Shown here one piece after another: positions 12,024 to 22,925 of a DNA stretch of 64,000 bases. How positions within the stretch are numbered: the stretch's first letter is position 1; the number at the start of each line of letters is the position of its first letter. The position numbers and the translations under genes are program-made. The DNA is taken from assembly GCF_003086295.3 (NCBI RefSeq), contig NC_092053.1, positions 90,616,745-90,680,744 on the forward strand, in the 5' to 3' direction. This stretch comes from Arachis hypogaea (taxonomy: Eukaryota > Streptophyta > Magnoliopsida > Fabales > Fabaceae). The notes under the pieces are model-generated. The model had not been told where the DNA came from, made no database searches, and saw only the letters and a program-made list of their open reading frames with translations.

Positions 12024-13743
12024 TGACACGGCAGGCACCAAGGATGTATTGGTAAAGATTCTCTTTAAGAAAACCGCGTTGTAAGTATAGCTCTACCAAC
12101 AACAATCCTCGGGGGTCAAATTTAGAAGAGGGATTTGGTTGTCACAAGTTCAACCCCAATAGAAATAACCGAAGTATTCAAACCTCGAGTCGTCTCACAA
12201 GGAATGGGCAATCATGTGCTTCGACATTGGTTAGAAATCCGGGGTTGTGAGTTATAAGCATGAAAATAAATGGGAATCTTAACAAACAAGTAATCTTAAA
12301 ATGCAACAATTAATTCAATCAACTAAGCAAAACATAAGCACTTTCAATGAATAAACAACATTCCACTTAATTCTATTGTAACCCAAACAAAAAACTACAA
12401 CTAAAGCAATTGGTTGAGAAAGTTAATTTCAAGTATGAATAATAAAGGGAACTCTTGGCTAGGCTCGGGAATTGGGATCACCATCCTTGTCTAACAACTA
12501 TACCTTGACAATTATAAGGAACCAAGCTCATTAAGTCTACTCTCAAAGTCTTAAGTACGTGATATCTACCCCTAGACTTGAAATATGTCAAATGGCCCGG
12601 ATCACATCAACCCATAAGTCCCAACCTAGCTACTAATTAGATTAGTAGTGGGTTGGCATCAATGAGTATCAAATTGACCACCTAGGGCTCCCAAACCATC
12701 AAGTCCATTAGACCCAATGACTCAAGTTTATCCAATTCCCTTGACCTAGGCCAAGAGTGAAAAAGACTACTCCATAATCAAAGTAAACAATTCATCAAAC
12801 ACTTGGTAAGCACTAACAAAAGGCATGTTCAAAATAGCAATTAAATTGAATTCTACAAATACCCACTAACAATTATCAACATACAATCATCCAAACTACT
12901 AGACTAAACATAGAAATCATCAATGTAACATCAACAAGTCAAGATTCATAACATTCATGAAATGGGTATAAAATGATAATTGACAAGAATGCATAAATTA
13001 TCACAAGATATAAGCAAAATTGTAACAAGAAATTCAAATTGAACAATTAAAACTAGTAATTAACAAGATCCAAGTCACAAATCAACAAGGGAAGATCAAA
13101 TTAAAACTAGATCTAGAGAGGAACAAGGGTTTCTCCCTCTAGAATAACCAAAGAACAAAAAACTAGATAAAAATTATGTCCTAGTGTAAAATGAGTGATC
13201 TCTCCCTTTCCCCTTGCATCCTAGGGTCTTTTTCCATGCAGAAACAGCTTGAAATTGGGCCTAATGAGCCTCAGAAATCGCCAGGCACGATTTCCTTTAA
13301 TGAGGTCACGTGCAGCCTTCCACGCGTGCGCGCGTGCGCGTCGATAAGAATCTTTTGATTCGCGCGGATGCGTCCATCCTTGCGCGCCGCTTCCAGCCCA
13401 TCCCATCCACGCGTGCGCGTGGAGTGCGCGAGCGCGCCGATGCTGCTTTCCCAAGATCTTAATTCTTCATGTTCCTCCCTTTTGTACATGCTTTCTCCCT
13501 CTCTTCTAAGTCATTCCTACCCTATAATTCCTGAAATTACTCAACAAATACATCACGGCATCGAATGGCAATAGAAGATGATTAAAATATGGCAATTTTA
13601 AGGCAAAATAAGCATGTTTTACATCATAGAGCAATATTGGGAAGTGAACACAAAATCATGCATTTCTTGCGAATAAGTGTGAGAAATATTGATAAAATCT
13701 TTCAAAATAAGCACAAGATAAACCACAAAATCGGGGTTTATCA
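12024..13743 (-). repeat. Solo LTR of an Athila-like retrotransposon
   Basis: It begins TGACACGGCA and ends GGGGTTTATCA on the + strand, 1720 bp, flanked on both sides by CTATG (12019-12023 and 13744-13748). It carries the same landmarks as the other Athila-like LTRs: GTTGTAAGTATAG near 12077, an AACCTCGAGTCGTC box near 12181, a palindromic GC-rich cluster (13316-13440) and GGCATCGAATGG at about 13556-13567. With no internal sequence and perfect duplications, it is best explained by LTR-LTR recombination. It sits in the subterminal part of the CACTA element. Confidence 0.85.
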
Positions 13744-13748
13744 CTATG

Positions 13749-13981
13749 CTTTTCAGCTTCCATTTTTGCCAGAATAGGCTACACTTTTCAATGCTACTGC
13801 ATCACTTGTAAAGCGTAGCCACATTGTATACCATGGCTACTTTTTATAAGTGTAGCCTTAGGTCCCTTTTTTTTGGTATACTATAGCTACTCTATATAAG
13901 TGTAGCCTTAGGTCCCTCATTGTTTTTTTTTTAATTTTCTATATATATATATATAATATTCTAATAATTTTTTGTACAACA
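13749..13981. repeat. CACTA subterminal repeats
   Basis: Repeated motifs such as AGGCTACACTTTT, AAAGCGTAGCC and AAGTGTAGCCTTAGGTCCC occur in both orientations. In other CACTA elements such motifs bind the transposase; that role is inferred here. The stretch ends in a (TA)n run at 13941-13955. Confidence 0.65.
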
Positions 13982-14600
13982 TCTATACCAATATATAACG
14001 GGGATACATAGGTTGGTATCCAATTCTTTTTTCCTATTTTGCCCCTGTTCTTTTTTATTAAAAAATTGGTTTATTAAAAAATGGGTTTACCTACAACAGA
14101 ATTTTAAAACTGAACCACTCCTAATAAAGAAAACTGACACCACGTACTCTGGATACATAAATAATTATTAATTTTATTTTTATCTTTAATTTTACATGAT
14201 ATTTTTTAAAAATTATTAAAATATATATAATTAATATAAATAACGTATAAAGAAATAGAATATAAAATAACTGATATATTTTTAAGTGATCAATATATCT
14301 ATACCAATATATAATGGGATACACAGGTTTGGTATCCAATTCTTTCTTCCTCTTTTGCCTCTGTTCTTTTTTATTAAAAAAATGGGTTTATCTACAACAG
14401 AATTTTAAAACTGAACCACTGCTAATAAAGAAAACTGACACCACATACTCAGGATACATAAATAATTATTAATTTTATTTTTATCTTTAATTTTTCATAA
14501 TATTTTTTAAAAATTATTAAAATATAAATAATTAATATAAATAACATATAAAGAAATAGAATATAAAATAACTGATCTATTTTTAAGTGATCAATATATC
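13982..14600 (+). repeat. Tandem pair of about 315 bp, each starting TCTATACCAATATATAA
   Basis: 13982-14297 and 14298 to about 14600 match closely, including GGTATCCAATTCTTT, the AACAGAATTTTAAAACTG block and a shared AT-rich tail ending AAGTGATCAATATAT. Confidence 0.75.
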
Positions 14601-15615
14601 ATTATAGTACAATAACTGATAGTATATAAAATATATTTATTTTATTAATAGTTATTTCAATGGGGCAATAGTATTTAAAATATAAAAAAAATAATTATTA
14701 ACTAAAGTCATTGGAATAATTAAATCTACAACATATGGTTTATATATTTTTTATGTCCAATATTTATTTTTTAAAAAAATTATATCTAAAAGTGTACTCA
14801 TTAATTAAGTTTATACCAATGCAATATATAATGGACTATACCAATGTATAATTGGAATAAGAAAATTTGGTATCCAATTTTTTCTTACTATTTTACCCCT
14901 GTTTCTTTTTATAAACATTGGATTAAAAAAAAAAAACTTGATTAATGAGTATCAAGGAAAGAACTTACCTCCACGACAGAGTATCAAACTGCTCCACCAT
15001 CAACCCACGACCTATTTTAAAACTGAAAACAAAAAAACTGTTACTACTACGTACTCACTTTAAAAACTAACTCACTGTTTCAGAATTAAATTACTCTTTC
15101 TCTTTCAATCTTGGTCACGCAAAAGTTTTTTTTCTCTGCATGGTATTGTTATCTTTCTCACAAATAAAGATGAAAACTTCATGAAATCAACAGCTACGTC
15201 AACAATTTGTTACAGGTAACATGATAACTAAATTTAAATTTTTTTGTTATGAATTAAATTAGTTCTTAATAATTATATTTTACCTTTAAAAAATACAAGA
15301 ATGGAAGCACATGACACTAGAACTGCCACAGGTAACAGAAATCAAAATAACATACACAAAATTAATCAAATTAATATTACTATACATAGTTTAGTATCCA
15401 AAATATATATGACAAAATTATACATACATTACAGTGTCTTTTTTAATCAAACAACACATCAATCATATATGAAGCTATAAAGTTAACATTAAAAATTTGG
15501 TATTTAATTTTTTCAGACATCATTCATCCTTAGAAATATTTTTAAAAAAAATTAATGATCAAAATAATAATAATAATAATATTTTTTTAATATATTTCAT
15601 TTTCATCTTACAATA

Positions 15616-16500
15616 TCTATAACAATATATAATGCCAAAACATGGGGTTTGGTGTCCAATTTTCTATTTCCTATTTTAACCCTACTAACATAGTTCAAAA
15701 ATATTTTACAGTTACTTTTTTCTCTAACATATTTCACTACACTAACAGTTACAAAACTCACGCATAACTTCTATTAAATTCTTTACTCTCACAATTTCTC
15801 TTTTTTTATTTTTTTTATTTTTTTCTGGTCATGTATGAAATGAAAAAAAAGAATAATTAGAAGTCAACAAGTGTTTAACCAGTAATGATAAATAATTTTT
15901 TTTATAGATTTTATTATATTCTAAAGTATTCATTTAAATTTATAATCTATAACAATATAACAATATATAATGCCAAAACATGGGATTTGGTGTCCAATTT
16001 TTTATTTTCTATTTTAACCCTACTAACATAATTCAAAAATATTTTACACTTACTTATTTCTCTAACATATTTCACTAACAGTTACAAAACTCACGCATAA
16101 CTTCTATTTAATTCTTTACTCCCACAATTTCTCTTTTTTAATTTTTTTATTTTTTTCTGGCCATATATATAACAATATATAATGCCAAAACATGGGATTT
16201 GGTGTCCAATTTTTTATTTTCTATTTTAACCCTACTAACATAATTCAATAATATTTTACACTTACTTATTTCTCTAGCATATTTCACTAACAGTTACAAA
16301 ACTCACGCATAACTTCTATTTAATTCTTTACTCCCACAATTTCTCTTTTTTAATTTTTTTATTTTTTCTGGCCATATATGAAATAAAAAAAGAATAATTA
16401 GAAGTCAACAAGTGTTTAACTAGTAGTGATAAATAATTTTTTTATGGATTTTATTATATTCTAAAGTATTCATTTAAATTATGTTTTGTTTAATTTTATG
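15616..16500 (+). repeat. Three tandem units starting at TATAACAATATATAATGCC
   Basis: Units start at 15616, 15956 and about 16164. Each contains GGTTTGGTGTCCAATTTT or GGATTTGGTGTCCAAT and AACTCACGCATAACTTCTAT. The unit length differs (about 340, 210 and 330 bp) because the middle unit lacks the 'gaagtcaacaagtgtttaac' tail. Confidence 0.7.
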
Positions 16501-17264
16501 TTAGTCTTTGTTTGTATAGTGTTGTTTTAAGTAATGTACTCTAATGGACTATCCAGCAATTTACCCTCATTATAATTATTCTATTAGAATTTTTCTTTAA
16601 TAATAAAAAATATATCTTTTTTTATTATTTTTTTATAATTTCATCCATTCTACTACTTCTTTTTTGACCTCTTAATACACTTTGTTATATTTCTCTTGCT
16701 ACTATTATTTTTTTACCTTTAATACCATCGATTTCATCACATCCATCATTACAAATTTTATTTAGTTTTACTGCAATTACTATATTCACGTATAACTTTC
16801 ACCTATATTTTTTTTCTCTTTAATTTACTTACCCAATTAATATTTTTATCGTTCTTTTACCTTTTTGATTTGTCACCATCACCAATGTTTCACATACAAA
16901 GATAGTATTCTATCTTTTTCTCTTACTAAGAAGAACTAATTTTTTTCATCTCATATGTATTTTTTTTATTTTTTTTAAATATGTTTGTACCTATTAATGA
17001 TGAATTAGAAAAGTCTAATATTTTGTTAAATTCTTTTTTTTCTTTTTTAAATTACTTTATATGTGATAATATTATTTTTTAAATTTTTAAATTATTAATT
17101 ATACAAAATATTATATTTAAAATTTGAGTACATGAATATTTATTTTTAAATTAAACTAAAATAAATGAATTATATTACAAAAATATAATTTATTTTAACT
17201 TCTGTAATATCATTTGTTTAGCATATGGCACTGATTATTTGATTAACATATAAGAGATGTAACA

Positions 17265-18340
17265 TATAAATACTTGGTGATAATTAATTACGGTGGAATG
17301 AAGAGAAGGTGGAAGGAGACAAAAAAATGAGAAAGAACAAAGTAATATAATAATGACGACTACACAATGACAAGTATGTGTATAGAGAATAATAATAAGA
17401 GAAAGAACAGTGTTTGATATAGTAAGGGGATATAATAAAAATTATAAATTAATAATTTTGAAAAATAATGAAATCAAATAAAATTTTAAAAATTAAATAT
17501 AAAATTAAAAAGAAAAATAAAATATTTTTTATCAATTGAAATTATGCATGAAGATAAAGAGTCCTTGAATATAAATTTTTATCTCAACTTCAAATTAAAT
17601 ACTATTAAAAATAAATAATTAAACTTAATAACATTTATAAATAGTTAATTTGTAAATAATATTTTTAAATTTTTATTTTGATTTTGTTATGCATAATAAC
17701 AACATAATAAATTTGTTTAATATCTTATTTAATTTAAATTTATAAATTTTATACATTCTAAAAGTTAATTTGATCATTTGGGTAAAAATTTTAAATGCTT
17801 TATATCTTCCTTTTTTTAGCAAAACTTCAACAACTCATAAAAGTTAACAGAATAGATGGTTATAAATCAAAGTGATAGACAAGATTAAAAGTTGCGGCGA
17901 TAATAATACTTGGTAACAATTAATTACGGACAGTCGGGTGAAGAGAAGATGGAAAGAAAAGGAAAAAATGAGAGAGGAGAATAAGGTAATACAATGATAA
18001 TAATGGTGATGAGACAATGATATGTATGTGTATAGAGAATAATAGCAAGAAAAAGAATAATATTTGATATTGTAAGGGATATAATAAAAATATAAATTAA
18101 TAATTTTAAAAAAATAATAAAATTAAAGATAATTTAAAAAATTAAATATAAAATTAAAAAAAATATTTTTTAACAATTAAAATTATGCATGAAGATAGAA
18201 AGTCTTTGAATATAAATTTTTATCTCGACTTCAAATTAAATACTAATTAAAAATAAATAATTAAACTTAATAACGTTCATAAATACTTAATTTGTAAATA
18301 ATGTTTCTAAATTTTATTTTGATTTTGTTATACATAATTT
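17265..18340 (+). repeat. Tandem duplication of about 430-bp units
   Basis: 17265-17690 and about 17907-18340 share ACTTGGT..CAATTAATTACGG, GTATGTGTATAGAGAATAAT, AAATTATGCATGAAGATA and TTTTTATCTC(A/G)ACTTC in the same order. About 215 bp separates them. No coding potential is seen. Confidence 0.7.
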
Positions 18341-18911
18341 TTAATTGAATAATCTTAAAGCGTTTATATATTTATTTTTATGGTTAATAAATCTCACCGT
18401 TTTTAAGATTAAAGAAGTTATTGATAAGATATATGATGAATTACGAAAAATTTTTTTCAGATACACAATTTTTATACTCTCCTATTTTTTTTATTAATTA
18501 TTCTTATATTTTGATATTTAAAAACGAAAAAATAAGCATGCTCATTTATTCTATTTTTTCATTATTTATAAAAAAAATGAAGACCTCTTCGTATTTAGAT
18601 TCATATTTTACCTATCACTTAGAAAAAATGAAGACAAATATGAATATCCATGACATTTAAGTAAAAATTATCTTTTATAAATAATTAACATGTATTTTGG
18701 TTTATATATACTCTTTTTGAAAAAGAATAATGTTATTATCATTATTTTTTGAATTATATTTTGGTTTATAATAATTTAAAAATAAAAATATTAAAATAAA
18801 AAATACTTATCTAATAAATTTAAATAGTGAATGATATATTAACACAAAAATAAAATTAATTTCTTAAAAATAATAGAAAAGTGGCTGAACAAGTGCCTGT
18901 TGAGCCGCTAG

Positions 18912-19296
18912 TAATATTTAATAATATGATTATATATAAAATTATGTATTTTTAATTAAATAAATTAAATATTATAAAATAAAAATAAATACACAATTAT
19001 ACTAAACTAAAATATATTCTAGCAAAACACAACAAATACATTCTAAAGATTCATAAGCACTGTAATGTTACAATATATTAGTACATAAAACAATGGATCC
19101 AACTATCCAATTGAACAATCATTCAACAATAGAGTAAAAAAAAATGAAACATGTCTAAACTACTACTTTCCATGTATCAATGAATATAAAGAGGATTACA
19201 AATTAAATCTAAAGTTAAAATAAACAAAAGAAAAGAGAATAAACAAAGACCTTAGTGCTCTAAGGACTAAGTCCCTATGAGTTGTGTGCCTGAAAA
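18912..19296. other. CACTA internal non-coding sequence
   Basis: This AT-rich stretch lies between the Helitron end and the first captured gene fragment. I recognise no gene or repeat in it. Confidence 0.4.
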
Positions 19297-19557
19297 TCAT
19301 TTGAATGTACCCCACAAAGAAAGAGGATTTTTTTTGTTGGAGCCACTTATGTTGCCTCCTAGTGCCTTCATAAAGTGCTGAATAAATTCAGGGTGCCCTT
19401 CATAAGTGGCGACAGTAATGAGATTACCATCTTTTGCTGCCATGGTGTCTGGTTCAACCCAATGAGTACCGGAGGCAACCAATGCCGGTTTAACAGGAGG
19501 AAAAGCGGTGCACTTGTGATCTTTAGCTACACCTGCAGCCGCTAGAATCAACTGTCC
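19297..19557 (-). pseudogene. Captured fragment of a DJ-1/PfpI-family gene (DJ-1 homologue D-like)
   Basis: The minus-strand frame gives GQLILAAAGVAKDHKCTAFP, then GTHWVEPDT, DGNLITVATYEGHPEFIQHF and a short tail. This is the C-terminal end of plant DJ-1/PfpI proteins of the DJ-1D type, which belong to the class I glutamine-amidotransferase-like fold. In intact members the residues before GQ are Cys-His, the cysteine being the conserved nucleophile. Here they read Leu-Phe, because the sequence before 19557 comes from another gene, so the active site is missing. The fragment is about 85 codons of a protein usually near 390. It ends at TGA near 19297. A functional gene is very unlikely. Confidence 0.75.
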
Positions 19558-19745
19558 AAAGAGCATTCTGGAGGTAATTCCTAATTCCTCGTGTCAAGAA
19601 TTCATTCCAAACAAACATGGTCTCATAAAGGACATGGCCTGTCTCATTATCACACATGTTTCTTTGAAGACTACACATAATGTGATATGAGGAGCTGAAA
19701 AATAAATCCTTCGTAAGGTCGACTGTGCACAGCAGCTTCTTGTAT
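19549..19745 (-). pseudogene. Captured exon of a SAC-domain phosphoinositide phosphatase gene
   Basis: Minus-strand translation from 19745 reads YKKLLCTVDLTKDLFFSSSY, then SLQRNMCDNETGHVLYETMF and VWNEFLTRGIRNYLQNALW. This matches, from memory, the SAC domain of plant FIG4/SAC2-5-type phosphatases, which dephosphorylate phosphoinositides on endomembranes. A splice acceptor TTTCAG precedes the exon. The catalytic CX5R motif is not in this exon. It joins the DJ-1-like fragment at 19549-19557 across the shared word GGACAGTTG. Retained intron sequence shows that genomic DNA, not mRNA, was captured. Confidence 0.7.
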
Positions 19746-20075
19746 CTGAAATACCAATGAAAAAATCATATAATTAATCAAAATGTGACATTCCAGAATA
19801 ACAGAAAATGAGACAAAAATGCTGCGTTAAAATTCAATGATGACACAAGGGAAAAATAAAAACACCTAGCACAACACAATCATGTCCTATTTCATCATTG
19901 ACAAATTTCCAATCAAATAATTTCTCCTCAACAAATCTGTGCCACTGTAAAAGTAGAATAACATAATAATTTCTCCGAGAAATTTGATGAACCCTAAAAG
20001 CATAGAAGTAGAATAACATATTATGATAAGTACCTAATAATTTGTCAGCATCCGGGAAAGACGTGGTGATATTAA

Positions 20076-20114
20076 TTAGTACTTATCATATTATGTTATT
20101 ATGATAAGTACTAA
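20076..20114. repeat. Perfect inverted repeat (foldback)
   Basis: TTAGTACTTATCATA (20076-20090) and TATGATAAGTACTAA (20100-20114) are perfect complements around a 9-base spacer. A third related copy, ATTATGATAAGTACCTAATA, lies about 20011-20031. It may be a small foldback insertion in an intron of the captured genes. Confidence 0.75.
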
Positions 20115-20122
20115 TAATTTAC

Positions 20123-20240
20123 CTTTTCTCAATGGGAAACTTAAGCCAAATCCCCTTCTTTCCCTGCAAATCCTCATAAGTCAGGTGTGGTTTGTGAAGA
20201 ACATGAACATTCACACATGATGCTAAAGTGAAATTTTCCA
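20123..20240 (-). pseudogene. Captured exon, possibly of a Nudix hydrolase gene
   Basis: From an ATG at about 20240 the frame reads MENFTLASCVNVHVLHKP, then LTYEDLQGKKGIWLKFPIEK, and stops at a splice donor (AAAG|GTAAAT at 20123/20122). QGKKGIWLKFPIE recalls the segment before the Nudix box of plant NUDT2/NUDX-type hydrolases, from memory of that family. The Nudix box itself is absent. The exon sits between the SAC/DJ-1 and polygalacturonase fragments on the same strand. Confidence 0.4.
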
Positions 20241-20581
20241 TGGTAACTACTTTACTAATCAGATACAGCAAACTCGACACCAAAAATCAATGAATATTTT
20301 AGTACTTGTTGGTCTATATACCTATTTTAAGACCATGAGATATGTTTACTTATGTTACAAGTTTAAGAAGAATCTCCACCCTAGGATTTGAACTCACACC
20401 CTATAAATCTAAGGGTTTTGCTAATCAAACTAAGTTGTTAGTTTAAGTCTTCAATAGTAAACAATATTAATTAAAAACTAAAACTTTCAATTTTTAACTA
20501 TATGTAATGAATTAATACCTTCCAAAAAATTTTACCATTAAAAAAAAGATAAAAAAGTAAAGTATCAATTAGGAGGTGTAC

Positions 20582-20690
20582 CTGCTAAGTCTTAATCCTG
20601 ACACCATTAGTAGTATCCTTAATAATTGCCGTATCTAAAATCAGTTTCATCACTAGGCCAGTTGAATTGGCTTTTCCAAGGCTCCTAATG
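20582..20690 (-). pseudogene. Captured exon of a polygalacturonase gene
   Basis: A 109-bp exon lies between an acceptor (TTTTTCAG before 20690) and a donor (CAG|GTAC at 20582/20581). It encodes SIRSLGKANSTGLVMKLIL and DTAIIKDTTNGVRIKT, followed by an in-frame TAG at 20585-20587. This is the conserved block of plant exo-polygalacturonases (glycoside hydrolase family 28, cell-wall pectin degradation), in which NGVRIKT is normally followed by tryptophan, so TGG to TAG explains the stop. One exon cannot make an enzyme. Confidence 0.65.
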
Positions 20691-20691
20691 C

Positions 20692-22920
20692 TGAAAAAGT
20701 TTAGATTTTTGGGTAATAAATAAAAATTAAAAAAAGGTTAAAATGTCAATTAATTAGCTTGTTAAAGTGACATGAAGTTTTACACTAATAAAATAGTCAC
20801 ATGGAAATAAATTGATAACAATTTAAAATATAAGATTATAAGCAAATAAACTAAAACTCTGATGCAACTTTTAATTGAAATAGAATTAATGTGATAATCA
20901 TGAGCATGGGCAGATGCTCTACGACATCGAGCCATCAGACTGGTCTCATTGCTGGTTACCTACATATTTTAGAAGCCATGTGCTAGCAATAGCCACACCA
21001 GAAGTTCTGAGACAAATAATTTTTAAGGTTAGAACAAATATTACGATTGTAGCTACTGTCCTTTCTATTTTTTCTATAAAGTATCAAGGAACATAGTAAA
21101 ACAATACTCAAATCAAACTCAATCACGTGTATGAATATCCTTTACAATTTATAATTTCTAGTTTATTAAAAACCGATACACAAGCCCAGCTTGATGGAAG
21201 CCTGAAGCTTATATCCACATATCCCTAAACTAATAAAATAAGAAGAAATTAAATAAAATCATCGACAATGTGAGAAAATCTCATATCGCAAGTTCTTTGT
21301 CCTTCTCCTACAGTATAAACTTTGTGCACATCTCAATCATATAACTCTAATTTTCAAAACAAAACCAACTCAGATTTTTCTCAAGATGCTGTGCTTCAAT
21401 AATAATACTGAAAAAAAAATGACACACAAAGATCCAAGCAATTCAAGTTCACCCTTCAACTCAACGCAGAAAAAGCAAAAAGAATAGTAATCCAATGCAG
21501 CAGCCAGCAGGGGAAAGAATGTTAATGCTACCAGATAAAGATCCTTTATTCTTTGGAAAATTATGTTCTTTCTCAACGAGAAAATGAAAAAGGACAAAAA
21601 AAGGAAAACAGAGAAGGAAGAAGACCGACAAACACAAGATCCATTAAGCTTGCGCTAGTTGAGTCAGACAGCACGACAGAAATTGAAGCAAAGTACTGAC
21701 AGTTAAAAAATTAGCTGCATAAGTGTCATAATATTACCATATGAAAGTGTCCATCTAAATTCTACAATATATATTCTCCCATTTCAGCAGAAATTGGAAC
21801 ACTCAATTGACTGCAATAATCACTGCATATGTCTCAAATCAAGCTTGGGTTCCAAAATACATTTTAAAATTCACAGGTACTTCAAGTTATTGATTCAATC
21901 AACAAAGCAATTTAAAAGCATAAGAATAATCCTCTCTTGAGAATACTCTGCTCTCTTTAAAGTGAAATTTAAACAAGAAAAAATCAACAAGAACACTAAC
22001 AAAAAAAAGAATAATAATTCAGTTGACACATGGTGAAATTTAAATTGGTGATTTTAGTTTGATCTGGCAATCCACAGATAAATAACACAGAATACAGAAG
22101 CTAAAACCCCCAATTAAAACCCTAAAATGAAAACCCAAAACCTCCCAAATTTCACAGAACCATCATCATCATCGGGCGCTTACCTTGGTTGTAAGGGATC
22201 GATGCTTTGCCTCATTGGAAACCTTGATGCTTCACAGTAGAGCAGAGAAGAGGTCGCTAGAGAGCACACAGTTTCTTTGACACTGCACAGCGAGGGCGAG
22301 TGGGAGAGAGCGAGTAAGAGAATGAGCGAGAAGAAAAGAACGAGACACAAAATGCTTACTTGGTGAGCGCGGTGATGAATGGCAACGGTGAAGAAGAGAT
22401 GAGCGACAACGAATCGAAGGTGAAAACCCTTGAAGAAGAGATGAGCAGCGGCGACGAATCGAAGGAGAAGCTGCGCGAGTTTGTGCAGGTAGCGTGAATT
22501 GGTGACGAATCAAAGAAAAAATATTCATTAAGCTCAGTATATAGCGCAGAGATGAGGGTTACTCGATCGAATTGAAAGGGGAAGGACGATAAAAAGCACA
22601 GAGATGACGATGGTGAGGGCGGCGCAGCGACAAGGAGCAGGGTGAAGAGGAGCAACGGTGAGTGGTGAGTGAGAGGGTTTCTGTAGCGAGAGGGTTTCTT
22701 CACGATGGTGAGGTTTGAAGGGTTTCTTCGATGGTGACAGGGTTTCTGAAAGGGGGTTGAGATGAAGGCTAAGTGTGAGTTTTGGAGGGACAAAAATTTC
22801 ACTAAGTGTATGAGTTTTGCTTTCGTGAAACTGAGGAATAAAATTTATCAACTGTCAAGTTTTTTGCTCTAGATACATTAGGCATCACTTTTAAAGTGCA
22901 CCCAAAACTTAACAAATAGG
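20692..22920. other. Remaining CACTA interior without recognised genes
   Basis: I recognise no gene here. The minus strand of about 20900-21010 gives a short in-frame stretch TSGVAIASTWLLKYVGNQQ that could be a further captured exon, but I cannot name it. 22140-22800 is GC-richer and simple in sequence, with long Ser/Pro-rich minus-strand frames that look like composition effects. Such stretches are common in transposon leader regions. CACTA text (GGCTACA) resumes just before the LTR at 22926. Confidence 0.35.
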
Positions 22921-22925
22921 CTACA
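22921..22925. other. Target-site duplication CTACA (left)
   Basis: CTACA precedes the LTR start at 22926 and recurs at 35461-35465 directly after the distal LTR. It lies inside the CACTA subterminal motif GGCTACA. Confidence 0.9.

Larger units (their letters stand above)
13982..18911. mobile_element. Helitron-like non-autonomous element
   Basis: The left end is A|TCTATACCAATATATAA and the right end is GAGCCGCTAG|T, which fits the Helitron pattern of 5'-TC, 3'-CTRR and insertion between A and T. Just before the CTAG, the arms GTGGCTGAACA and TGTTGAGCCGC can form an 11-bp stem with one mismatch around AGTGCC (18884-18908). The hairpin abuts the terminus more closely than usual. No Rep/helicase frame is seen and the interior is very AT-rich. 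The start sequence recurs internally at 14298, 15616, 15956 and about 16164. Confidence 0.5.

Noticed and set aside
19297..19566. Functional DJ-1-type gene
   Set aside because: It lacks the catalytic cysteine and most of the protein, and joins a SAC exon at its start.
22232..22851. Overlapping Ser/Pro/Leu-rich minus-strand ORFs as a gene
   Set aside because: Low-complexity composition, several overlapping frames of equal quality and no recognisable domain. This is typical of a transposon leader.
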